Below are positions 8,598 to 15,391 of a DNA stretch of 43,886 nucleotides, in pieces. The notes beneath the pieces were generated by a model. The model made no database searches. It was given only the letters and a program-made list of their open reading frames with translations, and was not told the origin of the DNA. Source of the stretch: JBMNUM01 sp050946275 (GTDB lineage: Bacteria; Actinomycetota; Coriobacteriia; Coriobacteriales; CADBOM01). Both the position numbers and the translations under genes were made by a program. Position 1 is the first letter of the stretch. The number at the start of each line of letters is the position of its first letter. The stretch is taken from NCBI GenBank assembly GCA_050946275.1, contig JBMNUM010000017.1:1-43886 (forward strand). Direction: 5' to 3'.

Positions 8598-8695
8598 AGC
8601 TCCTCCTTGCTTAGCCAGACGGTATCGCCATCCATCTCAACGCTCAGCCTCACCTCGCCGTCGGATGACTCGAACAGCACGATGTTCTTCTCCAT
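8594..8695 (-). pseudogene. 33-codon RhuM-like N-terminal remnant coupled to yhcG
   Basis: A 33-codon frame starting MEKNIVLFESSDGEVRLSVE and ending DTVWLSKEEL. It resembles the start of RhuM/virulence-family proteins, whose N-terminus typically reads IVLYxxxDGxxxxEVRxxxxTVWLTQxQMAELF; here the frame stops just where the helix-turn-helix would begin. Its TGA overlaps the yhcG ATG (ATGA), and its own 3' end carries the AGGAGG ribosome site of yhcG. It is either decay of a RhuM gene by fusion to yhcG, or a short translated leader now used for coupling. Confidence 0.6.
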
Positions 8696-8699
8696 GGTT

Positions 8700-8748
8700 C
8701 TCTCGTTTCTTATATCGAACATTTGTTTGGTTACATGCTAAACGAGAG
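8700..8748. repeat. Inverted repeat spanning the yhcG promoter region
   Basis: CTCTCGTTT (8700-8708) and its exact complement AAACGAGAG (8740-8748) flank an AT-rich stretch containing a minus-strand TATAAG -10-like box. The layout suits an operator, but no regulator is known. Confidence 0.4.
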
Positions 8749-8796
8749 GGCTGTTGGCCGTGTCCCATTTGTGGTACGCAATGAGACTTATCGAAA

Positions 8797-8827
8797 AATG
8801 AGTCGGAGGACTGTCCTCCTACTCATT
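8797..8827. repeat. Palindromic repeat family 1, copy b
   Basis: AATGAGTCGGAGGAC, one T, then GTCCTCCTACTCATT: nearly perfect 31-bp palindrome. Lies between the divergent yhcG unit and the membrane protein gene. Confidence 0.8.
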
Positions 8828-8860
8828 TCCAGCCATCGCGGACCGTGTTATCCTTCCGGC

Positions 8861-9424
8861 ATGGACGAGAACGATTTCACACGCGAGCGCCTTCGGCAAA
8901 ACGTGCGGCTCTACCGGGGCTTGCGCATCGTCACGCTCGTCGTCGCCGCTTGCGCGGCAATCGCCGCTATCGTCGCCTTCGCGCGCGGCATCATCGCCGG
9001 CGGCTTCGTCATGCTCGGCGGCGCGGCGTTCTTCTTGTTCGATTCCTTCCTCATGCGCGGCACGGCGCAGGACAACCAGACCGCGCTCGACGAGATCGGC
9101 GACGACCCCACCGACATCGACCTACGCGACGACCTCTCCCCCAAAACCGAGGCGCTGATCGGCGAGTCGATGCTCCGCATCAAGGACTACCTCGGCCAGA
9201 CCATCTCGTACGCGATCATCGGCATCGTGATGATTCTCGGCGCCATGGTGATCTGCGCCGTATCGACCAGCATTCCCGTGCTCTTCGCTCTGGGAGTCGC
9301 GCTCGGCCTCGGCGGCCTCCTGCTCATCCGCCTCGCCGTCGTCGCCGCGCGCAACCGCAAGACCGCCAAGCTGCTCCTCGAGATGGAGGAGCGCGAGGAC
9401 GCCGCCCTATTCGGCGACGAATGA
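8861..9424 (+). CDS. Hypothetical four-helix membrane protein
   Basis: 187 residues from ATG 8861 (MDENDFTRERLRQNVRLYRG); longer upstream extension runs through repeat copy b and is rejected. Four hydrophobic segments are visible at about 21-40, 44-63, 115-135 and 142-160, arranged as two hairpins, with a 50-residue polar, acidic loop between them (TAQDNQTALDEIGDD...). The C-terminal tail is charged (LLLEMEEREDAALFGDE). There is no strong ribosome site, only CTTCCGGC. No family recognised. Its stop codon lies inside palindromic repeat 9420-9450, which may serve as its 3' end structure. Confidence 0.7.
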   Translation: MDENDFTRERLRQNVRLYRGLRIVTLVVAACAAIAAIVAFARGIIAGGFVMLGGAAFFLFDSFLMRGTAQDNQTALDEIGDDPTDIDLRDDLSPKTEALIGESMLRIKDYLGQTISYAIIGIVMILGAMVICAVSTSIPVLFALGVALGLGGLLLIRLAVVAARNRKTAKLLLEMEEREDAALFGDE

Positions 9425-9450
9425 GGCAGAGGACTGTCCTTCGGCTCATT
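9420..9450. repeat. Palindromic repeat family 1, copy c
   Basis: AATGAGGCAGAGGAC then GTCCTTCGGCTCATT, 31 bp. Its first bases include the TGA stop of the upstream gene. Confidence 0.75.
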
Positions 9451-9514
9451 TCGCGTATCATGGTGAGTCGAGAGCGGACTACCCGCATTTGACTCATTGC
9501 CCAAGGAGGCGACC

Positions 9515-9886
9515 ATGAAGGCTCGGTTCATCCACCGCTGCACGCACGTGATCGACAAGCAGGCGAACATCGAGTTCTACGAGAAAGCGCTCGGCATGCA
9601 CGTCGTGCGCGAGATGGGCCCCGAGGACGGTTCGTGGACGAACACGTTCATGGCCAACGACGAGGCCGACTTCGAGATCGAGCTCACCTGGAACAACGGC
9701 CGCACCGAGCCCTACGAGAACGCCGGCAAGGACGTGCACATCGCCTTCGAGGTCGACGACTTCGACGCCTTCCACGCGCTGCATGAGGAGATGGGCTGCA
9801 TCGTGTTCGAGAACTACGCGATGGGGCTCTACTTCATAGCCGACCCCGAGGGCCAGTGGATCGAGATCCTCCCCGCCGACCGCTAG
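9515..9886 (+). CDS. VOC-family protein, glyoxalase I (lactoylglutathione lyase)-like
   Basis: 123-residue vicinal-oxygen-chelate protein. ATG 9515 has AAGGAGG five bases upstream, which decides the start over the in-frame ATG at 9497. By alignment with E. coli GloA the four metal ligands are conserved as H7, E56 (FEIELTWN), H75 (DVHIAFEV) and E117 (GQWIEILP), and EFYEKALGM matches the DFYTKVLGM block. GloA isomerises the hemithioacetal of methylglyoxal and glutathione; as many anaerobic actinobacteria lack glutathione, the natural thiol is uncertain. The fdhD-like gene begins 2 bp after the stop. Confidence 0.85.
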   Translation: MKARFIHRCTHVIDKQANIEFYEKALGMHVVREMGPEDGSWTNTFMANDEADFEIELTWNNGRTEPYENAGKDVHIAFEVDDFDAFHALHEEMGCIVFENYAMGLYFIADPEGQWIEILPADR

Positions 9887-9888
9887 CC

Positions 9889-10758
9889 ATGCCCAGGAGC
9901 GCTTCGCAACCGACCACCATGAGAATCATCGACGACGCGACATACAGTACCGCACCGCTCCCCTACGAGGCGCTCAAGCACCTCGCCGACGGCAGCGTGC
10001 GCGCAATCCGCGACGTCATCCAGGAGGAGTCGCTGCTCGACGTCTTCGTCGACGGCCGGCACTTCTTCCGCATCGCATGCCTCGCAAGCGATCTGCCCGC
10101 GCTCGTCGCAGGCCGCCTGCTCACCGAAGGCGCGATCGACGAAGCCGTCGACATCGCCGAGATACGCATCGCGAACGCCATAGCCCCGGAAACCGCACCT
10201 AATGCTCCCCTGCGCGCCGACGTGACGCTCGCCGGCCACGCGGCGGCCCGCATCGCAGCCGCATCCACCACAGCCGCATACGAGGATGTCCCCACGCACG
10301 GCGGCGTCTCCCGCCCGCCTCTCGCGAGCCGCGCCCTCGACGACCTCCCGCCCGTCGTCCCCATCCCCTGGAGCCCCGAGCACATCTTCGCCCTCGCGCG
10401 CGTCTTCGAGGCCGATGCGACCTCCCACGCCGAGACGTTCGCGACCCACACGTGCTACCTCGCCGTCGGCGGCGAGCTGCTCTACTGCTGCGAGGACCTC
10501 GGGCGCCACAACGCCTTCGACAAGGTCGTCGGCCGCGCGCTCATCGACGGCGTCGACCTCGCCCGCACCACCGTGTTCACGAGCGGGCGCATCCCCACCG
10601 ACATGACGGCCAAGGCCATCCGCGCGCGCATCCCGATCCTCGCCACGAAGGCCGTCCCAACCGGCCAGACGCTCGCCCTCGCGCGCGCCCACGACCTGAC
10701 GCTCATCAGCTCGGCCCACACCGATTCCATCAAGGTCTTCAACGACCCCACCCGCTAA
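9889..10758 (+). CDS. fdhD: FdhD-family protein without the CxxC motif
   Basis: FdhD is the sulfurtransferase that passes sulfur from a cysteine desulfurase to the molybdenum cofactor of formate dehydrogenase. The C-terminal family core is clear: CCEDLGRHNAFDKVVGRAL, FTSGRIPTDMTAKAIRARI, then ILATKAVPTGQTLALARAH. The N-terminal half has RLLTEGAIDEAVDI. The redox CxxC found mid-protein in characterised FdhD is absent: the matching stretch reads DVPTHGGVSRPPLASRALDD with no cysteine. Start could be ATG 9889 (289 aa) or 9919 (MRIIDDATY); neither has a strong ribosome site. No formate dehydrogenase gene is in the window. Confidence 0.85.
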   Translation: MPRSASQPTTMRIIDDATYSTAPLPYEALKHLADGSVRAIRDVIQEESLLDVFVDGRHFFRIACLASDLPALVAGRLLTEGAIDEAVDIAEIRIANAIAPETAPNAPLRADVTLAGHAAARIAAASTTAAYEDVPTHGGVSRPPLASRALDDLPPVVPIPWSPEHIFALARVFEADATSHAETFATHTCYLAVGGELLYCCEDLGRHNAFDKVVGRALIDGVDLARTTVFTSGRIPTDMTAKAIRARIPILATKAVPTGQTLALARAHDLTLISSAHTDSIKVFNDPTR

Positions 10759-11018
10759 GCCGCACCCCTAAACACCCCTTCCGGGAGTATTCCGCGCACC
10801 AACAACCTGCCCATTCTATACACGCGGAGGATGCCCTTCATTTGTGAGCTGTTCGTTCCCGCGTTCTTTTCTGTTACACATGCCATTCGGAAAACACCTG
10901 AAAGAATCGGACTCGCGCAGTGCTAATTTAAGAAGGGTTTTGCTAAGTTCTCCGAACGCGTTTTCGCTGCACCGGAGAAAGCATGTGACGGATGTTTTGC
11001 GCATATGTAGAAGCGGAT

Positions 11019-11046
11019 TTGGAAGCACATTGTTTCGGTGTATGCA
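11019..11046 (+). promoter_or_regulatory. Candidate promoter of the radical SAM gene, within gap 10759-11096
   Basis: TTGGAA (11019-11024), 16-base spacer, TATGCA (11041-11046). The 338-base gap also has an interrupted inverted repeat TTCTCCG...CGGAGAA (about 10949-10980) and is AT-richer than the flanking genes. I see no small gene with a ribosome site in it. Confidence 0.35.
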
Positions 11047-11096
11047 CGAGGCGCCGTGGGAAGCGCCGAGTCATCAGGCTGATTGAAAGTTGAGGC

Positions 11097-12449
11097 ATGA
11101 TGAAGGAACAACTCATCGACCTGACGGTCAGGCACTACATTAAGAAGCTCCGCAAGGATCCCGAGAAGCAGATTCCGAAGGTCCTCAAGCAGATCGACAT
11201 GTTCGCCGGCGGGCGCATGGCACCCCAGATGAACAGGGTGCACATGATGCTGGACAACCCGGATTCCAACATCTTCAAGATGGTCGTCCGCGGCCTGAAC
11301 GAGGTCGACCCGGTGTTCTTCACCGGCCTGGGCAACAGCTTCGTCATCAACACCGGCTTCGACGGCTGGGCCAAGCAGACCGAGCTGCGCGAGAAGTATC
11401 AATGCAACATCCCGTGGGCCATCCTGCTCGACCCGACGAGCGCATGCAACCTGCACTGCACGGGCTGCTGGGCAGCCGACTACGGCAACAGGCTCAACCT
11501 CTCCTACGAGGACATCGACTCCATCATCAAGCAGGGCACCGAGCTCGGCATCTACTTCTACATCTACACCGGCGGCGAGCCGCTCATCCGCAAGAAGGAC
11601 ATCATCAAGCTGTGCGAGGCGCATCCCGAGTGCGTCTTCCTGTGCTTCACGAACGGCACGCTCATCGACCAGGAGTTCTGCGACGACCTCAAGCGCGTCG
11701 CGAACTTCGTGCCCGGCATCAGCCTCGAGGGCAACCGCGAGGCCACGGACAGCCGCCGCGGCGAGGGCACGTACGACAAGGTCATCGGCGCCATGAAGCT
11801 CATGCACGAGAACATGATCCCGTTCGGCGTGTCGTGCTGCTACACCTCCGAGAACTACGAGTCCGTCACGTCCGACGAGTACGTGGACATGCTCGTGGAG
11901 CTCGGCGCGTTCTTCCTGTGGTTCTTCCACTACATGCCCGTCGGTTCCGATGCGAACGTCGAGCTGATGGTCACGCCCGAGCAGCGCGAGGGCATGTACC
12001 ACACCGTGCGCCGTTGGCGCGAGGAGAAGCCGATCTTCCCGCTCGACTTCCAGAACGACGGCCAGTACGTCCAGGGCTGCATCGCCGGCGGACGCCGCTA
12101 CCTGCACATCAACGCGGCCGGCGACGTCGACCCGTGCGTGTTCATCCATTTCAGCGACTCGAACATCCACGAGAAGACGCTGCTCGAATGCCTGCAGGGC
12201 CCGCTGTTCAAGGCGTACTACGACAACCAGCCGTTCAACGACAACCACCTGCGTCCCTGCCCCATGCTCGAGAACCCCGACGCACTGCGCCGCATGATCA
12301 AGGAGACCGGCGCCAAGTCCTCGAACCTCGAGGGCGAGGAGACGGCGGAGATGCTCTGCGACCGCTGCGAGAAGTACGCGAAGGAGTGGGCGCCCACGGC
12401 CGAGAAGCTCTGGGAGATCAACCACAACTGCATCCCCTTCAAGCACTAG
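11097..12449 (+). CDS. Radical SAM protein of unknown substrate
   Basis: 450 residues. An N-terminal helical extension (1-105) precedes a radical SAM core with the CxxxCxxC cluster motif SACNLHCTGCWA (C117, C121, C124), followed by the GGEP-type motif YIYTGGEPLI. The C-terminal region carries additional cysteines (QGCIAGGRRYLHIN, DVDPCVFIHF, RPCPMLEN, MLCDRCEKYA) that could bind an auxiliary iron-sulfur cluster, as in SPASM-like enzymes. ATG 11097 or 11100 both possible; TTGAGG lies just before. It is monocistronic, closed by terminator 12472-12507, with no peptide precursor gene beside it. Substrate unknown. Confidence 0.85.
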   Translation: MMKEQLIDLTVRHYIKKLRKDPEKQIPKVLKQIDMFAGGRMAPQMNRVHMMLDNPDSNIFKMVVRGLNEVDPVFFTGLGNSFVINTGFDGWAKQTELREKYQCNIPWAILLDPTSACNLHCTGCWAADYGNRLNLSYEDIDSIIKQGTELGIYFYIYTGGEPLIRKKDIIKLCEAHPECVFLCFTNGTLIDQEFCDDLKRVANFVPGISLEGNREATDSRRGEGTYDKVIGAMKLMHENMIPFGVSCCYTSENYESVTSDEYVDMLVELGAFFLWFFHYMPVGSDANVELMVTPEQREGMYHTVRRWREEKPIFPLDFQNDGQYVQGCIAGGRRYLHINAAGDVDPCVFIHFSDSNIHEKTLLECLQGPLFKAYYDNQPFNDNHLRPCPMLENPDALRRMIKETGAKSSNLEGEETAEMLCDRCEKYAKEWAPTAEKLWEINHNCIPFKH

Positions 12450-12471
12450 AGCGCGAGCAACATGCAACGCC

Positions 12472-12507
12472 GAGGGCCGCGGAAATGAACCGCAGCCCTC
12501 TTTTTTT
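12472..12507 (+). terminator. Rho-independent terminator of the radical SAM gene
   Basis: GAGGGCCGCGG, short loop, CCGCAGCCCTC, then seven T residues; begins about 22 bases after the stop codon. Confidence 0.92.
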
Positions 12508-12549
12508 GTTGGTGGCAATCAAGGCGGAGCTGTTTGACACCTTGTGCAG

Positions 12550-12633
12550 CAAATTAGTGTACACAAGTTGCTGATTTTGGCTGAAAACCTGGCCAAAACA
12601 GGGCCTTTTTGCCAACTTGTGTACACTAATTTG
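12550..12633. repeat. Long inverted repeat with 21-bp perfect arms
   Basis: Arms 12550-12570 and 12613-12633 are exact complements (arm core AATTAGTGTACACAAGTTG). The left side abuts a fragment of repeat family 3 (AATCAAGGCGGAGCTGTTTG, about 12518-12537). Confidence 0.85.
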
Positions 12634-12718
12634 AGCCGAAGCATTTCAGCTGGCACTGCCGCAATGGTCTTGCGCCCCATGGGTGCGAGCGCAAGCTGTC
12701 ACAAAGCGGGCACAGCTG

Positions 12719-12796
12719 TCAATCAGGGCGGGGCTGTTTGACAGGTTTTTACCGGGCGGGACCCGAAAACCTGTCAAACAACCCTGCCCTGATTGA
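12719..12796. repeat. Palindromic repeat family 3, copy A
   Basis: About 78 bp, arms of 31 bp (12719-12749 and 12766-12796) starting TCAATCAGGGCGGGGC and ending GTTTGACAGGTTTT, with a 16-base loop. Same stem as copy B at 22081 with a different loop. Confidence 0.85.
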
Positions 12797-12879
12797 CAGG
12801 TCCACCCCCCTCGCCTTTCTGCTGGGCAGCTCTCTCCCCTATCGCTGCTACAATGGCCTTGCGCCTCATGGGGAAGGCG

Positions 12880-12968
12880 CGCGGGGAGCTCGCGCGATGC
12901 GGGCTGAGAGGAGGCGTACCCCCGCCTCGACCCGATGAACCTGATGCGGGTAATGCCGCCGGAGGGAG
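12880..12968 (+). promoter_or_regulatory. TPP riboswitch (THI box) upstream of cytX
   Basis: Contains the conserved pieces in order: GGGGAGC (from 12883), GGGCTGAGAGGAGGCG (12901-12916), GACCCGATGAACCTGATG (12929-12946) and CGGGTAATGCCG, then GGAGGGA overlapping the end of the aptamer. The cytX ribosome site GGAGGGA (12961-12967) sits at the 3' edge, so thiamine pyrophosphate probably blocks translation initiation. A -10-like TACAAT (12849-12854) lies just upstream. Confidence 0.95.
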
Positions 12969-12973
12969 CAGTC

Positions 12974-14191
12974 ATGGCAAACGATACAGAAAAACCCACT
13001 TCGCAACGCGGCCTTTCCACGCCCACGCTCGGACTCGTGTGGTTCGGCGCATCCGTCTCCCTCGCGGAGATCCTGACCGGAACGTTCTTCGCCCCGCTCG
13101 GGCTGACGATGGGCATCCTCGCCATCATCGTCGGCCACATCATCGGCGGTGCGCTGTTCTGGCTCGTGGCGCACGTGAGCGCACGGACGCAGACGTCGGC
13201 CATGGAGGCAGCGCGTCGCTCGTTCGGCACCGGCGGCGCCAAGCTGTTCTCGGTGCTCAACGTCGTGCAGCTCGTGGGCTGGACGGCGATCATGATCGTC
13301 TCGGGCGCGGCGGCGGCGAGCTTTCTCGTACCGGCGCTCGGAACGGTGGGCTGGTGCATCGTGATCGGCGTGCTCATCGTGGTGTGGATCGCCATCGGCG
13401 TGAAGCGCATGGGGAAGGTGCAGTCGGTCGCCGCCGCGTTGTTGTTCGTGCTGACGATCGTGGCGAGCGTCGCCGTGTTCGGCGGCGACGGCGGGGTCGG
13501 CTCGCTCGGTGCGGCGCTCGCGGGCGACGGAAGCCTCTCGTTCGGCGCAGCCGTTGAGCTCGCCGCGGCGATGCCGCTCTCATGGCTGCCCGTCGTGGGC
13601 GACTACACGCGCGAGGCAAATCGGCCCATCGCGGGGTCTGCCGCCTCTACCATCGCGTACTCCATCGGCAGCTGTTGGATGTTCGTCATCGGACTCGGCT
13701 GCGCGCTCTTCGCGGCCTCGAGCGATATCGCCGTCGTGCTCGCGCAGGCGGGGCTCGGCGTGGCCGGCATCCTCGTCGTCGTGTTCTCGACGGTGACGAC
13801 GACGTTCCTCGACGCGCAATCCGCCGGCATCTCGGCGGAGAGTATCCACCCGCGCCTGACCGCCCGGATGTGCGGCATCATCGCCGCAGTGCTCGGCACG
13901 GTGCTCGCGATCTGCGCGCCCGTGGGCAACTTCGAGGGCTTCCTGTACTTCATCGGCTCCGTGTTCGCGCCGATGGCCGCGCTCGTCATCGCCGACTACT
14001 TCATCCTCCACCGCGACCGCACGGGTGCGGGCATCGACTGGCGCGGCATCGTGCTGTGGGTGCTCGGCTTCGCGCTCTACCGTGTGTCGCTCGGTTGGGA
14101 CATCCCCTGCGGCAACACGCTGCCGGTCATCGCCATCATCGTCGTCGCGGCCATCGTGGTCGACAAGATTGCCGCAAGCGCACGCAAGTAG
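12974..14191 (+). CDS. cytX: NCS1-family hydroxymethylpyrimidine transporter CytX
   Basis: 405-residue membrane transporter of the nucleobase:cation symporter-1 family, with about 12 hydrophobic segments (first: LGLVWFGASVSLAEILTGTF). Characteristic stretches include SWLPVVGDYTREANRP and the late helix FEGFLYFIGSVFAPMAALVI. CytX proteins are thought to import the thiamine pyrimidine HMP; control by the TPP riboswitch 6 bases upstream of the start strongly supports this over a purine or cytosine role. ATG 12974 is chosen for GGAGGGA at 12961-12967; the upstream in-frame ATG at 12935 lies within the riboswitch. Confidence 0.92.
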   Translation: MANDTEKPTSQRGLSTPTLGLVWFGASVSLAEILTGTFFAPLGLTMGILAIIVGHIIGGALFWLVAHVSARTQTSAMEAARRSFGTGGAKLFSVLNVVQLVGWTAIMIVSGAAAASFLVPALGTVGWCIVIGVLIVVWIAIGVKRMGKVQSVAAALLFVLTIVASVAVFGGDGGVGSLGAALAGDGSLSFGAAVELAAAMPLSWLPVVGDYTREANRPIAGSAASTIAYSIGSCWMFVIGLGCALFAASSDIAVVLAQAGLGVAGILVVVFSTVTTTFLDAQSAGISAESIHPRLTARMCGIIAAVLGTVLAICAPVGNFEGFLYFIGSVFAPMAALVIADYFILHRDRTGAGIDWRGIVLWVLGFALYRVSLGWDIPCGNTLPVIAIIVVAAIVVDKIAASARK

Positions 14192-14308
14192 ACCAGACGC
14201 ATCGGCGGGACAAGAGGGTCGGCCCCATCCGTTCCATGCAGCCTCGTCCCATCGGCTCCCTCGGGTATGATTACAAGCGAAAGAGGAATGTGCACGAGGA
14301 GGGACGTC

Positions 14309-14950
14309 ATGAAGAAGCTCGTCGCAGTCAACGCCAGCCCGCGAACCAATTGGAACACCGCGCAGCTCATCCGCGCCGCCGCGCAGGGAGCCGAGGAGGC
14401 CGGCGCCGAGGTCGAGGTCATCGACCTGTACAAGATCGAAAACTACCAGGGATGCCGCTCGTGCTTCGCTTGCAAGGGCGAGAAGTTCTACGGCCAGTGC
14501 ATCTTCAAGGACGGCCTGAAGCCCGTGCTCGACTCGATTCGCGAAGCCGATGCCCTCGTGCTCGGCACGCCGAACTACTTCGGCCGCCCGACCGCCGGCT
14601 TCCGCGCGCTGTACGAGCGCCTCATCTTCCAGTACCTCACCTACCGCACGGCGCAGCCGAGCTGCAACGAGCGCCCCATCCCTGTGCTCTTCATCATGAC
14701 GAGCAACCTCGACGCCGAGGGATACGACAACTATGGCTACACCCCCATGATCGAGGAGTACGAGAGCACGCTCGAGCAGTTCATCGGCCCCGTCACGACC
14801 TACATCTGCGGCAACACGCTGCAGGTCAACGACTACAGCCGCTATGACTGGGACTATTTCGACATCCCCGGCAAGATCAAGCGCCACGAGGAGGTCTTCC
14901 CCAGCGAGCTCGAGGAGGTCAAGGCCATCGGCGCCAAGCTCATCGGCTAG
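14309..14950 (+). CDS. Flavodoxin-fold NAD(P)H-dependent FMN oxidoreductase
   Basis: 213 residues. The N-terminus MKKLVAVNASPRTNWNTAQL is the phosphate-binding loop of flavodoxin-like FMN reductases; then EVIDLYKIENYQGCRSCFAC with a CxxC, as in the iron-sulfur-flavoprotein/multimeric oxidoreductase group, and LVLGTPNYFGRPTAGFRAL for the FMN ring loop. ATG 14309 has AGGAGGG five bases upstream. A TATGAT -10-like box (14266-14271) precedes it. Natural substrate unknown; a quinone, nitro or azo compound reductase are all possible. A hairpin (14964-14998) follows the stop. Confidence 0.85.
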   Translation: MKKLVAVNASPRTNWNTAQLIRAAAQGAEEAGAEVEVIDLYKIENYQGCRSCFACKGEKFYGQCIFKDGLKPVLDSIREADALVLGTPNYFGRPTAGFRALYERLIFQYLTYRTAQPSCNERPIPVLFIMTSNLDAEGYDNYGYTPMIEEYESTLEQFIGPVTTYICGNTLQVNDYSRYDWDYFDIPGKIKRHEEVFPSELEEVKAIGAKLIG

Positions 14951-14963
14951 GATCACCGGGCCT

Positions 14964-14998
14964 GCCCGGGTTGCCCCCCCCCGAAGGGGGCGCCCGGC
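14964..14998 (+). terminator. GC-rich hairpin after the oxidoreductase
   Basis: GCCCGGG (14964-14970) pairs with CCCGGC (14993-14998) and the C-run with GGGGG around a CGAA loop. No T-tract follows, so termination is uncertain. Confidence 0.45.
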
Positions 14999-15017
14999 TG
15001 TCATCGCGTGCAACTTG

Positions 15018-15044
15018 TGGAACGCTCCCCCGGGGAGCGTTCCA
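15018..15044. repeat. Palindromic repeat family 2, copy a
   Basis: 27 bp: TGGAACGCTCCCC, one C, GGGGAGCGTTCCA. Best-preserved form of the family. Confidence 0.85.
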
Positions 15045-15102
15045 TACCCCTCGGCCCATCTCGAATCGCTCCTCCCCTGCCGCCCACCGGCCTATGTTTT
15101 AT

Positions 15103-15138
15103 TTTCCTATTGCATTAGTAGGAAATTAGTCGTATGCT
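15103..15138 (+). promoter_or_regulatory. Promoter with overlapping operator-like inverted repeat
   Basis: -35 TTGCAT (15110-15115), 17-base spacer, -10 TATGCT (15133-15138). An inverted repeat TTTCCTA (15103-15109) / TAGGAAA (15119-15125) straddles the -35 box. The block TTCCTATTG recurs at the same position over the nifS promoter (18271). This resembles sites of Rrf2-type regulators (CymR/IscR), an inference only. Confidence 0.6.
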
Positions 15139-15207
15139 CGCTCTTGTCAGAACCACAACACAGGAAGTTGCCACCATGCTGCTCTGTAGATGTCATCGAA
15201 TGCGACG

Positions 15208-15327
15208 CTCCCGGGCGTGTACCAGCGCCGACGGACTCATGTAGAGAGCCGTCGGCCCACCGCATCAACCGGCTCCAACGCCGGATGCGCCTTCGCCCGG
15301 GAGTTTGCACTGCAACCCCGGTTTTTT
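15208..15327 (+). promoter_or_regulatory. Structured attenuator-like leader RNA of the O-acetylhomoserine sulfhydrylase gene
   Basis: CTCCCGGGCG (15208-15217) pairs perfectly with CGCCCGGGAG (15294-15303), closing a three-way junction of two hairpins: GCCGACGG/CCGTCGGC (15227-15234, 15249-15256) and CGCAT-bulge-CCGGC/GCCGGATGCG (15261-15273, 15280-15289). The 3' strand of the closing stem also forms the 5' arm of a terminator hairpin: CCGGG (15297-15301) with CCCGG (15317-15321), TTGC/GCAA inside, then six T. The two folds exclude each other. I cannot match it to SAM-I, SAM-IV, SAH or T-box consensus. Confidence 0.65.
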
Positions 15328-15391
15328 ATTGCCCAGTCGGGCCGATGCCTCCAAGGCGAGCCCGGTCAACCAAGAGAGGATGACGATCATC

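Noticed and set aside
1..8700. Prophage or integrative element covering the defence-type island
   Set aside because: No integrase, structural phage gene, tRNA-associated attachment site or direct repeat boundary is visible, and the left edge lies outside the window.
10759..11096. Small gene in the fdhD-radical SAM gap (e.g. frame 10844-11086)
   Set aside because: No ribosome site, cysteine/serine-rich low-complexity translation and no motif; treated as non-coding.
15139..15391. SAM-I/SAM-IV riboswitch or T-box before the O-acetylhomoserine sulfhydrylase gene
   Set aside because: I could not find the GAGGGA / CGGCAACC type SAM motifs or the T-box TGG-containing antiterminator; the visible fold is a different three-way junction, so it is reported as unidentified.
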